A stretch of 64,000 nt of DNA. Source: Plazaster borealis (lineage: Eukaryota > Echinodermata > Asteroidea > Forcipulatida > Labidiasteridae). The stretch covers positions 3,486,501 through 3,550,500 of the forward strand of contig CM037473.1 of NCBI GenBank assembly GCA_021014325.1, written 5' to 3'. The translations under genes were made by a program, and so were the position numbers. The notes below the pieces were generated by a model. It searched no databases. It saw only the letters and a list, made by a program, of their open reading frames with translations, and was not told the origin of the DNA. Positions 12,640 to 25,600 of the stretch are shown here, one piece after another (the first letter of the stretch is position 1; each line of letters begins with the position of its first letter).

Positions 12640-12940
12640 AATAAATGCCAGACATAAATGTTATGATATCAACATTGATAATAACAGAGCCAAATCAATT
12701 TTTTTTATACAGTTCCTTCCTTTTTTCACCCCGCACCAACATCTACAAAAGCTCTTTTTTCCCAAGAATTACCCCTGTATGGAACAATCTTCCTCTGCCT
12801 GTTGTCACTGCCTCGCTCTCCCAGTTCAAATCCACTCTTAATCTACCCTAGTTGCTTCATCGATCACACGCGTGCATAATCTTGGCGTGATATCCCAACA
12901 TGGGACTTTGCCGAGTATACAAGTAGAAGTAGAAGTCCTT
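12640..12940 (+). mobile_element. 3' end of a CR1/L2-type LINE
   Basis: One frame ends with FFPRITPVWNNLPLPVV and SLSQFKSTLNLP, then TAG at 12849-12851. The SFFPR...WNxLP...FKxxL pattern is the usual C terminus of CR1/L2/Jockey-like reverse transcriptases. It is followed by a short 3' UTR and a GTAGAAGTAGAAGT simple tail, also typical. It is 5'-truncated and dead. Confidence 0.75.
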
Positions 12941-13369
12941 AAATCATAGAAACAAAAGACAAAAGCTTTTTCTTTTCCTTTGGGAAATTTAGAGACAAAC
13001 CAAGTTGTTGAATTAACTGTTTGCGTAAATGTCAGGATTCAGACGGGTTCTAAAGTGACAGTGGTCAAACTACTCTTTGCATTGATGCCATCCCACCGCC
13101 ATCGTAGAAATAAACCCTCCATGGATAAACTAATGATGACCGATGGAAACGCACATCAAAATATTTGCGGCACACAAACCTTCCTTTGACCTCTAGCAAT
13201 GGCGCCCTACTCAACCTTCTGAAAAGCGTTCCATAAAAGTTTCATAAGTTCTACACATGTAGTGTACATCCACTGCTCATCTCGAAAGCTGCCCTTTAAC
13301 GCCTCTCTTAGTATTGTTCCACTAAATTTTTGGGGTTGAACAGAGAAACAAAAAAAAGGTTGCATCCCC

Positions 13370-13700
13370 TTAAGGTGACCCTTGGCTGCCGTTTCCCAGG
13401 TTGTATTGTAAACTTGGGTGTGATCCCTGGCTACATGGCAGTTACAGGTTGAGTGGCCTCTGAATGGAACAAAGATGTTGACAAAATAGGGCGGCCACCA
13501 ACATAGGGCTAGATAGCCGCTCAGTTCTGTATCTGTCAGGTACTGCAACAATCTCCACAAGGGATATTACTAGTAGGTAGAGTGCCTACCATTAATCCGG
13601 CAGTCATTGGTTCAAATCCCGCTCTAGTCAATTTGTCTTCGTCCAACCCCAAATCATTTAAAATTTATCCATCAGTTTCCCTTGTGGTTTATTACTTGAA
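13370..13700 (+). mobile_element. tRNA-derived SINE, family 1, rearranged copy
   Basis: Leader GTAAACTTGGGTGTGATCCC, core AGGGCTAGATAGC, then an unrelated interruption, then a B-box part GGTTCAAATCCCGCTCTAGT and CAACCCCAAATCA. Confidence 0.65.
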
Positions 13701-13774
13701 ATTGTTAATAATATAATAACTCTTGGTAGTTACTTCACTTCCTCCTAATATCCTTAGAATCAAGGGAAGTTTTA

Positions 13775-14327
13775 GGCCAAGTAAAATAAATAGCATGTTG
13801 CTTGTCCCCGCCCGCCTCGGTTTTGGCGGCCGCACCGATTTTGTTGTTATTTGTTAATCAATTTACATATTATTTATAGCTATTTCCAATGTACCCTTTA
13901 TTTTTATTGAGCAGTTTCATCATCTGTCTTATATGTAGGCCTACAAGAATAGCTATTGCAACGCATAATGAGAAACTCTTTACTTTGAAACGTTTTGCCC
14001 TTCAGGTTTGCATGCCACAGTTCTTTGCACAAGGACGCGATGCCACGCACACAGAATAACTTTGGAGCAAAATCAAGAATGACTCTTTAGAAATAATTAC
14101 AATGTATCAAAATGGACACAGAAACACACACAGAATTTGAGGACATACAGAACACACTCATAAAACCATAAAACCATCTTCAAATACGATATGGCGGCCA
14201 TCTTAGACATGGTGGCCATATTGAAAAAAATAACAAAAAAATTGAAAATAACAAATAACAAGGACCTCCCTCACCAACTTTTTCAAAAAAGTCCGGACGG
14301 GCAACATGTTATTTATTTTACTTGGCC
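13775..14327. mobile_element. TIR element with GGCC ends and TTA flanks, 553 bp
   Basis: Left end GGCCAAGTAAAATAAATAGC, right end the inverted partner (GTTATTTATTTTACTTGGCC); the arms stay alike for about 28 bp. TTA directly abuts both sides (13772-13774, 14328-14330), as expected for PIF/Harbinger-type targets. No transposase. Confidence 0.7.
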
Positions 14328-14393
14328 TTATCAAATTAAATAAACTGAACAATAAAAAAAATCCACCAAGGCTGAATATTAATGTGCTTCACA

Positions 14394-14450
14394 GGGCGCC
14401 GTAAGCACGAATTCCGCGGTGAGCAGAGCCATGAAATTAGACCCCGACAC
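14394..14450. mobile_element. Fragment of the GGGCCC/TAAGCAGAGCC MITE group
   Basis: It reads GCCGTAAGCACGAATTCC and GAGCAGAGCCATGAAATTAG, matching one arm of the elements at 30785-31034 and 60506-60712. Confidence 0.5.
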
Positions 14451-14661
14451 GATAAATCTTGCTTGCGCCATTTGGGGAGTCAGTTTCTCCGTGCGTAACT
14501 GTGCAGTGTGCATTTTAGGCGAAACAAGTGCGCAGTTCACATGCACCATTATCTTTACATGTATATTTACTCCCAAAATTGCAGACCATAGGTAGATTGA
14601 AGCCGCGTGCGACTTCAGGTGAAGGGGTCAACGGGTAAACAAATCCTTCCAACATTGTTTC

Positions 14662-15032
14662 TTAAAGGCAATGAACACGTTTGGTAATTGTCAAAGACCA
14701 GTATTCTCACTTGGTATATCCCAACATATGCATAAAATAACAAGCCTGTGAAAATTTGGGCTCAATTGGTCATCGAAGTTGCAAGAAAATGATGAAAGAA
14801 AAAACACCCTTTACAAATTTGTGTGCTTTCAGATAGGAATAAAAACTTCTTGCAATAAGTTTTTATTATTTTAGTGAGAAATTACCTCTTTCCCAAAAAC
14901 TACGTTACTTCAGAGGAAGTCGTTTCCTACAATTTTGTATACTATCAACAGCCCTCCATTGCTCGTTACCAAGTAAGTTTTTATGCTAATATTTGTTTTG
15001 AGTCATTATCCAAATGAGTACGATACCTTTAA
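14662..15032 (+). mobile_element. TTAA-flanked MITE, family T1
   Basis: TTAA|AGGCAATGAACACG ... CGATACCT|TTAA. The interior has AAAATTTGGGCTCAATTGGT and an AACTTCTTGCAA stem. Non-coding. Confidence 0.8.
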
Positions 15033-15700
15033 ATCCCTCCAACACTGTTCTCTAAAATGAAAATTTGCAAACTACAGTCTTGTTTAGAGTGCTTGAAGTT
15101 ATTCTTTTATTTAGTAAAATTACCACACAAATGTAATTTCTGTTGTTATTACATCATACATGAACAAATACATGTAGTGCACAAACACTGTACACACTCT
15201 ACAAGTGAGCAGGAATTTATTGAATCCAATTTAAAGCCCTTCTTTTTAAACTCACTACATGAACGCAGCCCCATAATTGCCTCACACGGCTATGGCTACC
15301 TCACTACTTCTTTGAATGGCTTCAACATCGCTGCTAAAGTCAAATGTCACATCCACAGCCAGAGTCGCTCATTAATTTGGTAGGAAGCCACTCCCTCCAA
15401 ACAATGCATCCATTTTGCTAGCCTCCTCTACAGCCGTTTTTGTTGCTGGTTCATTTATGCATATATTTATCAAGAAAGAGCTAAGCATTTTTTTGTGTTA
15501 ATGTCATACAAGCTACCTTTTTATAAAGACACATATACCCGTAGACTGCTGCAACCTACTTTGTTAATTAACAATGACAGATATAATAAAAGATAAAGAG
15601 ATTAATGCAGTAATTAAGGTGCAGATAAAACTATTTATGCACACTAAACAAAACAGAACAAGAGTTTGAGTATTAAAACAAAAAAATGCAACGTGCAGAA

Positions 15701-15890
15701 CCCAATTTCATAGAACTGCTTAAGCACAAAAAGTAGCTAAGCACAACAATATAATGCTTCGCAGAATAAGGTTACCGGCCAAAATACCATTTCACATGTA
15801 CCATCTGTGACTGGTATCCTGCTCATTTGTGCTTAGCAGGAAATTGTTAAGCAATACTTTCTGCTTAAGCAGCTCTATGAAAGAGGACCC
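15701..15890. mobile_element. GGGCCC-family stem MITE
   Basis: Ends CCCAATTTCATAGAACTGCT and AGCAGCTCTATGAAAGAGG; the arms contain AAGCACAAAAAGTAGCTAAG. Confidence 0.7.
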
Positions 15891-18800
15891 TGGAAATACA
15901 GTTAACTTACTTTCTCTCTCTCTTACTCTCTATTGAAACAACAAAATATACAGCCTATTCGGGTTTCTGGTCAAAGTTAACCTGAAAGCTAATGCAGTTA
16001 TATTTCTGTTCAATAAATGGATGAAAAAACAAAACTGATTGAAGTCCGTTTATCAAAACAATAGCAAGAAGACTATGAGACTGACAAAAATTCAATGTTA
16101 GAATTTCTTACTTTTTCGACGCGGTGATTGTCTGAGAAAATTTGGCTGAAAATTGTTACATGAGAACAGTACTGACTCGAAAGGTTTAGGCCAGAAACCA
16201 CAATTTTATTTTGGGTCGGCCTTTCAGGTATGTATCATGCTGGAGCCATCTTACATTGTAGTTTTCAACCAGACTAAGACTGTATCCAAACTTACAGCCA
16301 CGACTACAGCTGTGGCTGTTGCTAAGGGTGTTGTTAAGGGCCTCCGATGCTTCAACACATGTTCACTCATCGATCAATTCATAGATGTAGCCGTTCATTT
16401 GTACACCGACGAGGTCCATAAGACCAAAGTGAGGTTCGTCAGAAAATAGTCTGGTAATCTTCTTGTAGTGACAAGCCACTACCGTTATGTAAGTACTAGT
16501 CAGGGAATCTGATAAAAAAGATGGCGGCCAGCTTGATCAAGGTGTCTTGTTTTTCATGGATCCACATTATAGTTGATGCTGGGTGATACAGTTTCACTTA
16601 TCAATTATTCAATTTCACGGCAAAGTCTTTATTGTGTTAATGCAGGTCTTGTATTTCACCACTAGTACCAAGAGGCAAATTTCGTAGAGCCTTCTAAATA
16701 AGAACATTATTGCTCAGCAAATGTATACACCAAGCAACTATTGAAGGAAACCGGTTACAGATGACACACATCACATGGTGCTTTCACCGGTGACCTTTTT
16801 TTATGCTTAGTATTCTTATTTCAAGTTGAAATTCAAGACCTGCTAATTGTGTTCACAGCAATCTCAATATAAAAAATAATATTCTTAATCTTACTTTAAG
16901 AATTCAAATGACACATGAGCAGCCATATAAGGGAGAAAACAAACAAACATAAACTACACTAATTTTCACTCAAAACCCCCACCCCCCCCCCCCCACAAAA
17001 AAACCCAAACACAACATGAGAGCATAATTGCCAACTCTTTTTCAAAATAATTAATTTAACCTTAATACACCTAATCTAAAACTGGGCAGTAATTATAGAG
17101 AATGCAAGTCAGCTCACCTCTTGATAGTTTTTCTTCTTTTCATTTTCATGATGTATATTGCTTGGGAGGCTGTATTATTATTGTTCAGACTCTTTTAGAG
17201 ATTGATCAAATATTTCTGTTTGCTTTAGACATTATCCCGTTCCTTTGGGTTGATCTTGAAGCAGCGTGCGAAATAAACGTCATTCCTTCACAAGGTTGTT
17301 TTTCTAACACTAACCGCATCACAGAGAATCATTTCTTCTTCAACTTGTTTTTTCTTCTGTCAGTCACTATTTTATAATGAGATATCCTCAATATGCCACG
17401 CTTTTGAAGATATTTCATGAACAAGTCTTCACTTCGGATGTCCGCGCGAATCCACGTCTGATTACACTGTGGAATAGCTCCCCAAAATTAGGTCGTATAT
17501 GTACATTCAAATCTGACGAAACTCGAGTAGGTTTCTGTTTAAAATTTCACAGGAGGGTTTTTTGTTTGTTGAACTTGCACGCTTTATCATGACTGTCACG
17601 TACACAGAGACACACACACACATTATGACAAGCACAGAAAAATCTACAACTAAAGTACAGGCTTTGGGGTTGTACATTTTTTCATCATTTTCAAAGATGT
17701 ACAAAACAAAATGCTGGTATCTTGGTTTGGAAAAAAGGAGGTTTTGGAATTGTTCAAAAATAATTTAGTACGATACCTTAACATTATTATTTTTTTTATT
17801 TTTTTATTTTTTTTTTGGTTTAAAAACTTCAGGCATAGTAGGGAGAGGGTTGGAAAGTGATCTTGGAAAACAGAGAATACGGTTCTTACACCCTCCAAAA
17901 TGACCAAAAAAGTAGTACCCCTGGGTCATATACTGTAGTGTCCTAGCCATACATTGTAACAAACTGACTTGACTTTTTACTAATAATAGAAGCAGCAAGT
18001 TGTTTAACACGTAATAATTGTGCGTGTGGAGTGTCCCTTTTTTAAATAAGTTTAGGATCACGATCAAGAAGTAGGCCATTGAATCGGCAAAAACACATGT
18101 GGAATGAGTAGACGACTGAATGAGGTTTTTCACTGTCCAACTTTTCGATTAAAACTTGCTCTGGGCATTGAGCATACAACGCTCTACTCTTCCTCCCCAT
18201 GGAAAGATTTGTTCCCCCCACCCCCAGAACAAAAAAGGACACCCCACAATCTAACAACAATGTATAGTCAAAATTACAGATTAACTATAGTTGGTAATAT
18301 TCATGACAGGGAGGGTAACACATATACTTATCTACCATTATTAATTTCTACTCCAGACCCAAGTCTTGATAAATCATACCCAGTCCCTTACAACCCCTAC
18401 AACCACCACCAGTTTTTAAATATTTTTTCTCCATCTTTTTTTTTTTAAAAAGATCGTCCCCTGTTGTGAGAACATTATGACCTTTCTCCAAGTACTTTTT
18501 TTTTGTTATCCCAACAATCATCTGATAAGATCTAATAATAAACTGAGAACTATTCGGCTTTATGCTATTAACTCCGTTTAAAAACAAAACGTGTTATTTT
18601 TTTTGTAATCAAAAAAAATTTGCTAAAAAACCAAAAACGATTTTAATGGCGGATACTGTAAAAATGTATGATACACTTTTGGTTTGAATTACAGCAAATG
18701 TCATTCCTTGAGAATTTACTTGTTGAAGGTGGAAGTAGAGTTTTAACAATTATTCTTTTTTTTTTCAAACTTTATGCTGCTAAAACTCAGAGATATTACC

Positions 18801-19280
18801 GAGTAGGACATTTCAGTGGGAAAGTATATCAGAAACTCTGTTTGTAAAAAAAAAAAGGTCACAAAAGGTGTTTTTGTTACTCGAAAGATTTTACCAATTC
18901 ATTGAGCGAGTTTGGAGATCCTCGTGTCATTCTCCGCTCTTGTTTACCAAAACTGTACCATGCCATTTTCAAAATGTTTATATCAAAAACAAACTTCACA
19001 ACATAGTAATAAGTGAAACACTGGTGGTGACTTTATCTAGGTCCGTAAACAGTCTACTACAGTGAGGGAGAATGGACAATCTTGCCTGTGTCATTCAGAG
19101 GTTAAATTTTTTGTTTGTTTTCATTTCCAATTCAAATCTCTTGCTAGTTGAGAAGATTCCAAGTTTTGTCACTCAAGTTTGGTGAATCCCATGTACAGCC
19201 TGGTAATCTCAGCCCTGAAAAAAAAAATAATAATAGGAAATTCTTATTTTTAATTGCTATTTATATAATAAGCCAATAAA

Positions 19281-19402
19281 GCCTGGTTCATACTTAACGC
19301 GAAAGCGAATTTCTTGCGTCACAATTGGAAAAACAGTGCATCCCGATTATTGCGTCACCAAAATCTGCTACGCATTGCTTTCACGAGAAGTATGAACCGG
19401 GC
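19281..19402. mobile_element. Small MITE with GCCTGGTTCATACTT ends
   Basis: The ends GCCTGGTTCATACTT and AAGTATGAACCGGGC are inverted repeats. The interior has GCGTCACAATTGG and TTGCGTCACCAAAAT. A copy is at 48105-48240. Confidence 0.7.
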
Positions 19403-19485
19403 TTAAAGTAAAGTCTGTCCCAAGCCAATATGGCCCATCAGGCCGGTGTTTATACCCGGTTTCTTTGGCATTAATTGATTGAGAA

Positions 19486-19680
19486 TATTTCTATTCCCCC
19501 CGACAGGTTACTCCACAGCTCTTGCCGGTACCCATTTGTACTCCTGGGTGGAGAGAAGCAATTTATGATAAAGAGCCTTGCTCAAGGACACAAGTGTCAT
19601 GACCGGGACTCGAACCCACACTCTGCTGATCAGAATCACCAGAGCTCGAGTGCTCTTAACTGCTTGGCTTAAGCCATATG
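19486..19680 (-). mobile_element. tRNA-derived SINE, family 2 (partial)
   Basis: The minus strand reads AGCACTCGAGCTCTGGTG and GTGGGTTCGAGTCCCGGTC (B box), followed by the family body (GACACTTGTGTCC). See the full copy at 33062-33477. Confidence 0.7.
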
Positions 19681-19822
19681 CAAATTAGACTTGAAGGATG
19701 TTTGGTACAATGCCGTGTCACAAATGCTCAAACCGAATTCCTCTGACGAAGTCCACTGTTGCTAGTCACATGGTTAGGGGCAATGAAATGTGTGCTACAA
19801 GGATACCAGTCTTCGATGATCT

Positions 19823-20065
19823 GGGCCCAATTTCATAGAGCTGCTAAGCACAACAAGTTGCTTAGCATGAAATTTCTTCCTTGATAAAAACAGGATTACC
19901 AACCAAATTTCCACGTGATTTTCAGGATAAGCAAACAACAGCTGAATACCAGTAACAAGCAATATGCAACACATGGAAATTTGGTTGGTAATCCTGTTTT
20001 TATCAAGGAAGAAATTTCATGCTAAGCAAATTTTTTGTGCTTAGCAGCTCTATGAAATTGGGCCC
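19823..20065. mobile_element. GGGCCC-family MITE with very long stem
   Basis: GGGCCCAATTTCATAGAGCT and AGCTCTATGAAATTGGGCCC form perfect 20-bp ends. The inner arms (AAATTTCTTCCTTGATAAAA against its complement) continue the pairing almost to the centre. Confidence 0.8.
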
Positions 20066-20421
20066 TGGAGGTTGCAATGCAACAGCTTGACCCGAACCAT
20101 GTGACACCAATCAAATCATACTCGCATATAGCTGTATTGCAAGTTGGTGTTTAGAGCATATTCATTTATCAGGCATGATATTTAGCAGGACATTTTTTTT
20201 GAGCACAAGGGCTGACCTACTTGTATATTTGGTGTAGGGTTTAATAGGCTTTTCAGGCTTATTAATCACAGTTTTTCTGATTTTTCTAAAGGCAGAAAAA
20301 TCGGAAATCAGACTAAAGTAGGAAGAATATCATGCCCGATTAATTATGTAGAAACATGGCATTGGTCTTTTTTTAAATTTAAATACTAATTCTGAAGCCA
20401 AGGATTCTCAGAAAAGCAAAC

Positions 20422-20815
20422 TTAAAGGGACACGTTGCCTTGGATCGGACAAGTTGGTCTAAAAAAAAGCGTTTGTAACCATTTTTTTTATAAAATGCAG
20501 TATGGTTAGAAAGACGTTATAAAAGTAGAATACAATGATCCACACAAGTATGCCTCGAAATTGCGTGGTTTTTCTTTTACTTTGGGAACTAACACGGTCG
20601 GCCATTTTGTGGAGTCAAAAATTTGACTCCACCAAATGGCCCACCGTGTTTGTTCACGATGTAAAAGGAAAACCACGCAATTTCGAGACATATCTGTGTG
20701 GATCATTGTATTCTACTTTTGAAACATCTTTCTAACCATATGCATTTTATAACAAACAGTTACAAATGCTTTTTATAGACCAACTCGCCCGATCCAAGAC
20801 AACGTGTCCCTTTAA
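20422..20815. mobile_element. TTAA-flanked MITE, family T3
   Basis: TTAA|AGGGACACGTTGCCTTGG ... CCAAGACAACGTGTCCCT|TTAA with long inverted arms including CAAAAATTTGACTCCACC near the centre. A second copy is at 54861-55224. Confidence 0.8.
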
Positions 20816-20821
20816 CCACTA

Positions 20822-21045
20822 TACTAGCCAAGAACCACCATGGAGAGAAGACAAGGAAGGAAGTTTCAGTTTTAGATGTGGGAGGAAAACCCCAGAGAAT
20901 TATTCATGGGGAAAACCCAGGCAATCAAGTAGGGACTGAAAACCCCATCCACAAAGTGTCCCCGGCACCGGCAGGATTTGAACCGGGGTCCTAGAGGTGG
21001 AAGGTGAGGAAAGATACCACTACACCAAACCGACCGCTGGGCTTA
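20822..21045 (-). mobile_element. tRNA-derived SINE, family 3
   Basis: The minus strand has GGTTTGGTGTAGTGGTATCT (A box) and GGACCCCGGTTCAAATCCTG (B box), Glu/Asp-tRNA-like. The body contains GGAGGAAAACCCCAGAGAA and GGGGAAAACCCAGGCAATCA on the plus strand. Confidence 0.65.
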
Positions 21046-21266
21046 ACCACACAGCCTGCTTTGACCCACCTGATACTTTTGTGAGGGCGGGGCAGTTTTT
21101 GTTTCCTGTGTAAAGTGCACCTCAAAGTGAACTTCTACAGGGACATTTCAAGGGGCACAAAGGCATTGACAAGATACATTGAGGCAATTGCCCCATTGCC
21201 TCTGTAGGGTTGTGCAACTATATGTTTATTCTTTCTAAGCGATTAACCGGAACTTGTGACTTGTAG

Positions 21267-21600
21267 TTAAAGGTAAATCCCAACATATATGCATCAAATA
21301 ACAAATCTGTGAAAATTTGGGTTCAATTGGTCATCGAAGTTGCAAGAAAATAATGAAAGAAAAAACCACCCTTGTTGCACAGAAAAATTGTGTGCTTTTA
21401 GATGCCTGAGAACCTGAAGCCTTTCTCAGATTCAAATTTTTTGGTGAAAATCTACCTCTTTCTCTAAAAACTACATTATTTCAAAGGGTGTCGTTTCTAA
21501 CAAAGTTTTATAATATCATCAGCTGCAGCGCTTCTCGCAAGGTCAGTTTTTATGGTCATTTAATTTTGGAGTAATTACCAAAGGTATACCTTCCCTTTAA
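21267..21600 (+). mobile_element. TTAA-flanked MITE, family T1 variant
   Basis: TTAA|AGGTAAATCCCAACA ... GTATACCTTCCCT|TTAA. It shares AAAATTTGGGTTCAATTGGT with other T1 copies. Confidence 0.75.
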
Positions 21601-21617
21601 AACATTTAACTATTATC

Positions 21618-22429
21618 AGAGATGCCACTGTGGTAGCGAAAAAAAACCTGAAAATTATTTTCCCTTCGGCCAAAACAAAAATGTTCTTTTTCCGGTTACC
21701 GACTGACCCTAAATTAACGCCGCGACCCTACACTTTTTATTCGGCTTGGAAAAAAAATGGGAATTTTTTTTTTAAATTTAAAAAAAAATATTTAAAAAAA
21801 TATTATAATAATAATACAAAACAAACTTTAAAATGAAGGTGCCATGGACAAAATGTCAGACTTTGACCAGCTTAACATGTTTTTAACAAAATTTGAAGAA
21901 AAAAAATCAGAACACATCAAGACAATTTTACCGATATATCTCCGTGATTTGAGTCTCATGATTTCGTGATCCACGGTCGTCACGTCGTGTTTCCTACAAG
22001 TTAAGTACCCAGCGAAAAAATACCCACAATTCAAAGCACAGCGCGCACGTGTTTACACGACGGTGCACAATCTGAATATTGTGCAAACTGGTGCTCCATA
22101 CGCAAATGGAGCTGCCTATTCTGCATAGCGCAAATTTCAGATTGCCCGTAAGTTTGTCCAATTTGTTGCAGCGCAAATCTGTTGATTGCGCTCGACAGAT
22201 GAACGAGAGTGGACTCAACCTTCTCTCACTATGCGAACTTCCTACACACACGTCGGCAGGGTGTTTGCATGTGCTGTCGATCGCGCGCGCTCGGGAAAAA
22301 AAAATGTTGCCGTTTGTTTCTCTCTCCAGTCTCTTAATAAATGGACGGCCCGGAAAAAACGGAAGTTGAGGTGGGTTTTTTTTTAAAACCAGAATTCGGG
22401 GTTAAACCGGAGAAGTGGCATCTCTGCAT
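21618..22429. mobile_element. TIR element with AGAGATGCCACT ends, about 810 bp
   Basis: 12-bp inverted ends AGAGATGCCACT and AGTGGCATCTCT. The interior has A-rich runs and a GC-rich middle. No ORF resembling a transposase. It lies 150 bp downstream of the paralog A stop codon, likely in its 3' UTR or flank. Confidence 0.55.
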
Positions 22430-22578
22430 TACACTGATTCCAATCAGCCCACATGTAAAGGACGATCATTGACCCACGTCCGGTTGATAAAGGACATAAA
22501 GTATCAACTGAAAATGTTCACACGATACACTTACCTTAATCTTACTAGTTGTATTTTTTTGATGAGAGAGTGCTACTC

Positions 22579-22613
22579 TTATTCCTGTGGCTCCTCAAGA
22601 TCCTCCACTTTCT
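22579..22613 (-). CDS. YWHAE-like: 14-3-3 paralog A, coding exon 6 (35 nt, acidic tail and stop)
   Basis: The acceptor is TTTACTTTACAG. It starts AG, completing a GAG codon with exon 5, then encodes [10 protein letters not shown] and TAA. The phase fits and the sequence is acidic, as expected for an epsilon-type tail. A MITE lies about 43 nt upstream of the acceptor and a TIR element (21618-22429) lies in the downstream flank or 3' UTR. Confidence 0.87.
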
Positions 22614-25600
22614 CTGTAAAGTAAATTTATCGACAATTGGTCATCATCATCATAATCAGGGTTCACCCCATGCACAAGATAGCGTATCAGGCTGATACGT
22701 GCAGATTGCGTACCGATACGCGCAAATTTTGGCTGGTACACCCCCCCCCCCAAAAAAAAATTCATTTCACAAAAATTATCAAGAGAAAACCATGTAGAAT
22801 TTTTCAGATTGTACAGTAGGGCCTTTAAAACCAAGATAAACACCAAGTAGAAAACATTCCGAAGATCTTGTTTCGATTCAGCATGCTTCGACCAAACGTC
22901 CAAAAATGTGGGTCCAGAATGCCCCCCAGTTTTGAAAAATCCTGGGGAGAACCCTGATATGGTTTATCTCAATCTAGCATTGCCAGACGTCGATGACCAG
23001 AACTCTGAAGAGGCGACCTTGGTTAAATATTCTCACTTTACTGTCACTTGTACAATATATCAATTTTTTTACGGAAGTGTGCTTTTGTATTGTTTAACCT
23101 TTTTACTGTTGTTAAGCCTTGCTGCGGCTTTGAGGTCCATTCAATTCCATTCTTTGCTTCCCTAAATTGTGTCTTATTAGTCATCAGCAATTTGACTGAT
23201 GCTTTTTGTGCTATCTAGTATCTAGTTCCACTGTGTTTGTTCTCCCTTTTTAAAGGCACTGAACACGTTTGGTAATTGTCAAAGACCAGTGTTCTCACTT
23301 GGTGTATCCCAACATATGCATAAAATAACAAGCCTGTGAAAATTTGGGCTCAATTGGTCATTGAAGTTGCAAGAAAATGATGAAAGAAAAAACACCATTG
23401 TTGTTCAAATTTGTGTGCTTTCAGATGGGAATAAAAACTTCTTGCAAGAAGTTTTTATTACTACGTTACTTCAGAGGGAGTCGTTTCCTACAATGTTTTA
23501 TACTATCAACAGCTCTCCGTTGCTTGTTACCAAGTAAGTTTTTATGCTAATATTTGTTTTGAGTCATTACCAATACGTGTACGATACCTTTAAGTTTTTA
23601 TCGCTTTAGGACTATAGGTTTTTTCTGTTTAATTTTACTAACTTTCGTCCTTATTAAAAATTGTAAACACGTCAATTTTAGTCTTTTTACCTACTGTCGT
23701 GTATTTATTCGGTTGAATAATAAACCTAAATCAATTGAATAGAATTCTTGTAAAAATTCATCAGCAGTGCATTGTTCATTGCTCAGTAGTACCCTACTTT
23801 CCAATGTTGATTTCCTTCCGGGTTTTGTTGCTTTATTGTTGTTAAATAAGAGTTGTTTTGTCAATATTGTATTTGGTGGACGTGCTTATGTGAGTAAGTT
23901 TCTTTTTTTGTTGGCATTTGGTAAACTCGCCTCTGTCTGACAGATGCTGTGTAGATCCGCATTACTTAACTCTTTCACGTGTCGACCGGTCGCTAGCAAC
24001 CGGTTTAAAACCCTTCAGAAAAATAGTTGTAAAACGAAAAATAAAGATCGCTCGGCCACACAGTTTTCAGAATGGGAAAGAGGACTCTTGAGAATTGAGG
24101 AAACCCTAACCATGACCTATGACCTACCTCCGTCTGCCTCGCTGTCTGATGTCCAGAGAGTGAGGTTGTCTCTGATTAACTGAAGGATGAGCGTGGAATC
24201 CTTGTAGCTTTCTTCTTTCAAATGGTCCAACTCTGATATTGCGTTGTCGAATGCCTCTTTGGCCACGTTACATGCTTTAGTCTATAAACAAAATCACACA
24301 GCACGTTCCATCATCATTATCATTTCTGACTGGCCCTGGCAAAACCGTAAACTTTGACAACTTTGACAAAAGTGAGATAATAGTATACTTTGATTCTATG
24401 GATCTTTCTTTTTCATCTTCATTTAACCCTTTAGACCATAGCGGCCACAAGGTTTGACCTACTTCCATTCACATAAGGAGGTCAAAGTAAAGGTCATGTC
24501 CGGATTTGAAATTTTCCAATTAACATAGTATCCCAATTTCTAAACACAAAACTAAATTTTCTGTTTCATGTTATTTCTGTTGACATTTTTACTGAACAAA
24601 TTTGATTAAAGAAATGAACATTATTAGCATTGTCTGTGTGTTTTGTGATGATTATACAGAAATGAATGGTCTCTAAAGGGTTAATAACCCGTGGGCCAAT
24701 TTTAAGGCAAGTGAGACAGCGATGATTGCAAATGGGGACTTTTAGTGAAATCGGCCCCAGGCAATGACCAAGGGGCATGGAGGCGATTGCCTTTGTATGG
24801 ATCAGGTCTGACGTCTCCTCATGCAAGTAGCGTAATGTCCAAGAACCTATGCAGGAACCCCGTCACTCGAGGGCAATCTCTAAAGGCAACTGGGTGTCGA
24901 CCAACCCCTCCACATGCAAAAGGAGCACACACACACAAAATTCTGATAAATCCCAAAGAAATTTTCAGAAAATCCAGCTGAGAAAGATTCTCTCTCCCTG
25001 GGAGATTGCCTGGAACTGGATGCCTGCACATTGCCTTGACATTGACAAGTTTGAATACTGTGATTGTCTTCTGAATTATAAAGGATTGTTCATGGATATT
25101 GGAGGGGTGACTTTGGTGGTGGTGGTGAGGGGAAAAATGCCCTTTAGGAAGACATCTAGCATTCTGCATGCTGCATCCCTGGGCCCAATTTCCCTGGCAA
25201 CAATTTTCTGCTTAGCAGAAATGAGCAGGATACCAGTCACAAATTGTACATATGCGACATGGTATTTTTCGCTGGTAACCCTGTTCTGCTAAGCATAATT
25301 ACGTTGTGCTTAGCTACTTTTTGTGCTTAAGCAGCTCTATGAAATTGGGCCCTGGTCCTTACCGGATCTCCCATGATCTCATAGTAGAATACTGAGAAGT
25401 TAAGAGCCAACCCGAGACGAATCGGGTGCGTTGAGGGTAGCTGCTTTGCAGAATCCACGGCTTCCTTGTAGGCGGCCAGAGCTTCCTCTTTTGAGTTCTT
25501 TCTGCGATCTTCTTCGCTGACCTCTGCCAGGTAACGCCAATAGTCTCCTTTCCTGAAGGTCAACAGTCAAAAGTTTACAGTCATGACTAAAAGTCAAAGA

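Larger units (their letters stand above)
12137..22578. other. Intergenic region between paralogs A and C
   Basis: Upstream flank of paralog C and downstream flank of paralog A. It holds a LINE 3' fragment, SINEs, a GGCC-ended TIR element, TTAA MITEs and homopolymer runs (C-run 16978-16997, T-runs near 17790 and 18430). Between about 15.9 and 19.2 kb I see no recognisable feature. Confidence 0.6.

Noticed and set aside
16330..16450. Minus-strand reading with FSDEPHFGLMDLVG, like the DE-x-HF motif of some DDE transposases
   Set aside because: Only about 30 codons, a stop follows shortly, and no other transposase motif or inverted ends nearby. Too weak to call.
18104..18448. 114-codon plus-strand frame
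   Set aside because: Composition-driven (Pro/Tyr/Asn-rich, ends in poly-Phe from a T-run); no motif and overlapping frames on the other strand.
23944..24183. Plus-strand 79-codon frame
   Set aside because: It overlaps exon 5 of paralog A in antisense and is a shadow of it.
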